Of a stretch of 8,174 nt of DNA, positions 5,974 through 8,174 are shown in pieces; the stretch's first letter is position 1; each line of letters starts with the position of its first letter. The stretch is from contig CAUJFM010000367.1 in the NCBI GenBank assembly GCA_963169595.1, positions 1-8,174 of the forward strand. Reading direction: 5' to 3'. The translations under genes and the position numbers were made by a program. The DNA comes from Bacteroidota bacterium (GTDB lineage Bacteria > Bacteroidota > Bacteroidia > Flavobacteriales_F > PHOS-HE28). The notes below the pieces were generated by a model. It worked only from the letters and a program-made list of their open reading frames with translations, ran no database searches and had not been told where the DNA came from.

Positions 5974-7107
5974 ATGCGCCGCCTGTTCCTCATCGTCCCT
6001 GTTCTAGCCTGCATGGCCTGTGGCAGCACGCGGAAGCAGATGGAGCGAGCCTCCGTATACGAGCGCGAAGGGATGCTCCAGGAGGCGTACAACGGGTACG
6101 CCGAGGTCCATGACCGGAAGCACCGGACGGTGGAAGCCCATGTGGGCATGAAACGCACGGCCCAGGGCCTGTTCGACCGCTTGCAGGCCGATGCTTCAGC
6201 CCTCTACCTGGCGAACGACCTGGCAGCGGGCGACCAGAAACGGGCGGAAGCGGCCAACTTCAAGTCCCGCATGGATGCCAAGGGGCTCGAACTGCAGTGG
6301 GACCCCATGCTGGATACTCGCCGCGTGGAGGCCCAACGCGTGGAAGCCGACCGGCTTTACCAGGAGGCGGATGCTGCGTACCGCGCCGAGCGGTTCTCGG
6401 AAGCGGAGGAACTGGCCACGAAGAGTTTGCAGCTTGACAAGGACCGGAAAGAGACCGCATACCTGTTGAAACTTGCGCAGCTCGAACCCCGCTACCGGGA
6501 GGGTCAACGGGCCATGGACCTGGGCCTGTGGCGCGATGCCTTCCAGCGGTTCAAGTGGATCACGGACCGTGATGCCGGCTACCGCAATGCCTGGGACCTG
6601 CAGGACAGCTGCCGCCAGCAGGCCTCCTACACCCTGGGCTATGTACCGCTGCACAACGGCGCACTGCAGGCCAACGAGATCGCATCCGTTCTGGGTGGCG
6701 CAGCCGTGGAGGCCCAGCTCGCGGCCAGCGTGAAGGCGGCCCTGCTCGATCTGAACGACCCCTTCCTGGTGCTGGTGGACCGCGATAACACCGATGCCAT
6801 CCTCGCTGAACAGCGGCGCCAGATGAGCGGGGTATTCGATGACCTGTACACCCTGGAGACGGGGCAGCTGCTGGGCGCGCGTTATGTCCTCACGGCGAAG
6901 CTGCTGCGGTTCGATGATGTGCTGTTCAAGCAATGCGAGGTGCAGATGCAGCTGATCGAGACCAGCACCGGTCGCATCCATGCCTCGGAGATCGTCCGGG
7001 TGAACAAGCAGGAGATCAGCAAGGGCGCACCCCGCGCACAGCTGCTGGGCACGGCCGCCAAACGCATCGCGCAGCGCGTGGCCTCGTTCGACCCGAACAA
7101 ACGTTAG
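5974..7107 (+). CDS. Lipoprotein with TPR-like helices and a CsgG-like C-terminal domain
   Basis: 377 aa. The signal peptide MRRLFLIVPVLACMACGS has two candidate lipidated cysteines, C13 and C16. Residues about 18-220 are helical, with TPR-like segments such as ADRLYQEADAAYRAERFSEA and GQRAMDLGLWRDAFQRFKWI. The C-terminal part (about 222-370) resembles the CsgG/LpoB-type fold: DPFLVLVDRDNTDAILAEQ (262-280), the MSG turn, TGQLLGARYVLTAKLL (296-310), CEVQMQLIETSTGRI (ending near 335) and a final helix RAQLLGTAAKRIAQRVA. In CsgG itself this domain forms the periplasm-facing part of the outer-membrane curli export pore; in other lipoproteins it is a periplasmic protein-binding module. No curli subunits or CsgE/CsgF homologues are nearby, so a curli role is not supported. 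It most likely sits on a membrane facing the periplasm. The TAG stop lies on the left edge of the inverted-repeat element. The CsgG-like call rests on motif pattern alone. Confidence 0.75.
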   Translation: MRRLFLIVPVLACMACGSTRKQMERASVYEREGMLQEAYNGYAEVHDRKHRTVEAHVGMKRTAQGLFDRLQADASALYLANDLAAGDQKRAEAANFKSRMDAKGLELQWDPMLDTRRVEAQRVEADRLYQEADAAYRAERFSEAEELATKSLQLDKDRKETAYLLKLAQLEPRYREGQRAMDLGLWRDAFQRFKWITDRDAGYRNAWDLQDSCRQQASYTLGYVPLHNGALQANEIASVLGGAAVEAQLAASVKAALLDLNDPFLVLVDRDNTDAILAEQRRQMSGVFDDLYTLETGQLLGARYVLTAKLLRFDDVLFKQCEVQMQLIETSTGRIHASEIVRVNKQEISKGAPRAQLLGTAAKRIAQRVASFDPNKR

Positions 7108-7269
7108 AAGCCATCTCCAAATAGTCCTTCGGACTGCGCCGGGGCCTTTTCCGGGCATCCGTCGTTGCTCAACCCTTACAGAGCGTCCAGCTATGCGCGG
7201 GTCTCGCGCCTAGGCTGCCCGGAAAATTCCTCCGGCTCGCTACCAAAAACTATTTGGAGATGGCTTCTA
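7105..7269. repeat. 21-bp perfect inverted repeat pair spanning both convergent stop codons
   Basis: Counting the flanking TA, the perfect arms are 7105-7125 and 7249-7269. The first three bases of each arm, read outward-in on the matching strand, are TAG: the stop of the CsgG-like lipoprotein gene on the plus strand (7105-7107) and the stop of the small membrane protein gene on the minus strand (7267-7269). Confidence 0.9.
7107..7267. mobile_element. Candidate MITE, 161 bp, with 19-bp perfect terminal inverted repeats and TA duplication
   Basis: The ends are perfect inverted copies of GAAGCCATCTCCAAATAGT (7107-7125) and its complement (7249-7267). TA flanks both ends (7105-7106 and 7268-7269), as expected for a 2-bp target duplication. 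A second perfect inverted pair, TTTTCCGGGCA (7147-7157) and TGCCCGGAAAA (7216-7226), lies inside, and the DNA between the pairs is also partly symmetric, so the whole element can fold into one long hairpin around a 58-nt centre. No open reading frame of note is present, so it would be non-autonomous. TA-targeting transposases (IS630/Tc1-like or the IS427 group of IS5) are candidate mobilisers, but the family is not established. An alternative reading is a long bidirectional terminator between convergent genes, although neither arm is followed by a T tract. Confidence 0.6.
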
Positions 7270-7572
7270 GTGGAAGTTCGCCGGGCCTGAGTACAGCTCG
7301 GCCAGTGAGGCGCCGCCCCAGCAGGTGCCGAACCCGACCACGCCCACGATCAGGGCGCCGAGCAACCACTGGCCGGCCGAAGTCCGCTTACCGCCCAGGA
7401 AGTTCACGATGGCCCCGAGCAGCAGCACACCGACATGGATGGCCACCGCGACCATCATCCCAAAGAGCACCACCATGCCGGCACCGTTCCGCTCGGTCAG
7501 AGAGAGCAGCTGAATGACCACGGCATAGCCCAGCAGGATCAGCAGGTTGTTGCGCAGGAGCTTGCTGTTCAT
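7267..7572 (-). CDS. Small three-helix membrane protein of unknown function
   Basis: 101 aa, not recognised. Three hydrophobic segments are visible: about 9-25 (NLLILLGYAVVIQLLSL), 31-59 (a long one rich in Val, Gly and Met) and 68-90 (QWLLGALIVGVVGFGTCWGG). The loops are short (TERNG and GGKRTSAG), and the KR-containing loop between helices 2 and 3 is probably cytoplasmic. The N-terminus MNSKLLRN is basic and there is no cleavable signal. The single cysteine C84 lies in helix 3. The gene begins 4 nt after the stop of the radical SAM gene on the same strand, so the two are almost certainly co-transcribed. Its TAG stop is formed at the edge of the inverted-repeat element. No function is inferred beyond membrane location. 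Confidence 0.8.
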   Translation of the reverse strand: MNSKLLRNNLLILLGYAVVIQLLSLTERNGAGMVVLFGMMVAVAIHVGVLLLGAIVNFLGGKRTSAGQWLLGALIVGVVGFGTCWGGASLAELYSGPANFH

Positions 7573-7576
7573 GGAT

Positions 7577-8174
7577 TCACAAGGTAGTTGCTGCTCGTTG
7601 CAGTTCCGCCAACCGCTTCCGCTGCGCCTCCTCCCGGTAGAACAGGTTCATGGTCTCGAAGGGAATGGCGTTCATGGTGCGCGGGTCGATGATGTGCACG
7701 CAGCTCCGCTTGATGGCCCGCACGTCGAAGTCGTAGGCGTCGATGAAACGCATGATGATGATGCGGAAGAGGTTCTCGTACTGCAGCTCCGGCGCATCGA
7801 TGTCCGGCAGGCAGCACATGATGCGGTGGAGCGTCTCGTGGGCCTTGTCGCTGGGCGTGCCGGTGCTGAAGAGCTTCACCATGTGCTCCTTGAGGCGGGC
7901 GTCCTGCTCGTACACGATGGTGTTGCGGCTGTTGTTCAGCAGGTCGTCCGGGTCGATCATGCGGGTGAGCGGGAACACCTCCTCGTTCAGCTTCAGTGCG
8001 TAGCCCATGGCCAGCGCGTCCGGGTTGCAGGGGACGGGCACGATGTCCTCGGGCGTGAAGAGCGGCGCCTGGTCCAGGATGGCCTGCCGCACCTCGGTGA
8101 GGGTGATGCGGTCGGTGGCGGGGTCGTAGTGCTCGGTGCGGCCCGCCGCCTGCACCGGTTGGAAGGTGACGCCC
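7577..8174 (-). CDS. Radical SAM protein (MJ0619-like), C-terminal part only
   Basis: The minus-strand frame enters from the right edge (GVTFQPVQAAGR...), so about 199 C-terminal residues are visible and the radical SAM core with its CxxxCxxC cluster motif lies outside the window. A GTG at 8155 is internal, not the start. The visible part has the order seen in MJ0619-like radical SAM proteins: FQPVQAAGR near the end of the barrel, LTEVRQAILDQ, the segment IVPVPCNPDALAMGY (like VPxPCxxPxC), ENLFRIIIMRFIDAYDFDV, SCVHIIDPRTMNAIPFETMN (20 residues) and LFYREE. Members of this family include pterin and lipid methylating or modifying enzymes; the substrate here is unknown. The second cysteine of the PCxxPxC motif is replaced (PCNPDAL), which may mean one fewer accessory metal or cluster ligand. 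Downstream lies the small membrane protein gene, 4 nt away. The family call is from motif memory. Confidence 0.72.
   Translation of the reverse strand, partial: GVTFQPVQAAGRTEHYDPATDRITLTEVRQAILDQAPLFTPEDIVPVPCNPDALAMGYALKLNEEVFPLTRMIDPDDLLNNSRNTIVYEQDARLKEHMVKLFSTGTPSDKAHETLHRIMCCLPDIDAPELQYENLFRIIIMRFIDAYDFDVRAIKRSCVHIIDPRTMNAIPFETMNLFYREEAQRKRLAELQRAATTL

Noticed and set aside
5974..7107. A curli (type VIII) secretion locus
   Set aside because: Only one CsgG-like domain is present, with no subunit repeats or CsgE/CsgF-like neighbours on either side.

Overview
The window is ordinary chromosomal DNA from a high-GC member of the Bacteroidota, probably a Flavobacteriales-like lineage. The taxonomic call is inference. 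It rests on a DUF349-repeat protein of the Bacteroidota type, a TAnnTTTG-type promoter -7 box (TATCTTTG at 1025-1032), weak ribosome binding sites, lipoproteins with short signal peptides, a Cache/SpoIIE-type phosphatase, and a CotH-related protein resembling a family I know from Bacteroidota. Base composition and codon use look uniform, and I see no phage, plasmid, CRISPR, rRNA or tRNA signature.

Layout. (1) 1-991, plus strand: the 3' part of a membrane-bound PP2C/SpoIIE phosphatase whose sensor begins off the left edge. (2) 1025-5385, plus strand: a promoter followed by four tightly packed genes, namely a DUF349 protein, a 4HBT acyl-CoA thioesterase (TTG start inside the preceding stop), a DUF6265 lipoprotein (ATGA overlap) and a divergent CotH-kinase-like membrane protein (22-nt gap). 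They look like one transcription unit. (3) 5446-5874: mscL, followed by a hairpin terminator at 5893-5930. (4) 5974-7107: a lipoprotein with a helical TPR-like middle and a CsgG-like C-terminal domain. (5) 7107-7267: a 161-bp element with 19-bp perfect terminal inverted repeats flanked by TA on both sides, probably a MITE, wedged between two convergent genes so that both stop codons sit on its edges. (6) 7267-8174, minus strand: the C-terminal part of a radical SAM protein, followed after 4 nt by a small three-helix membrane protein.

How the genes work together: the four-gene unit is linked by overlap, but its members share no obvious pathway. The envelope is a recurring theme (membrane phosphatase, two lipoproteins, mscL, the CotH-like membrane protein, a small membrane protein). 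I did not find a convincing new multi-gene system. The two items most worth following up are the CotH-like protein that has lost the acidic and His/Asn positions I would expect in its relatives, and the TA-flanked element inserted exactly where two convergent stop codons appear to have overlapped.
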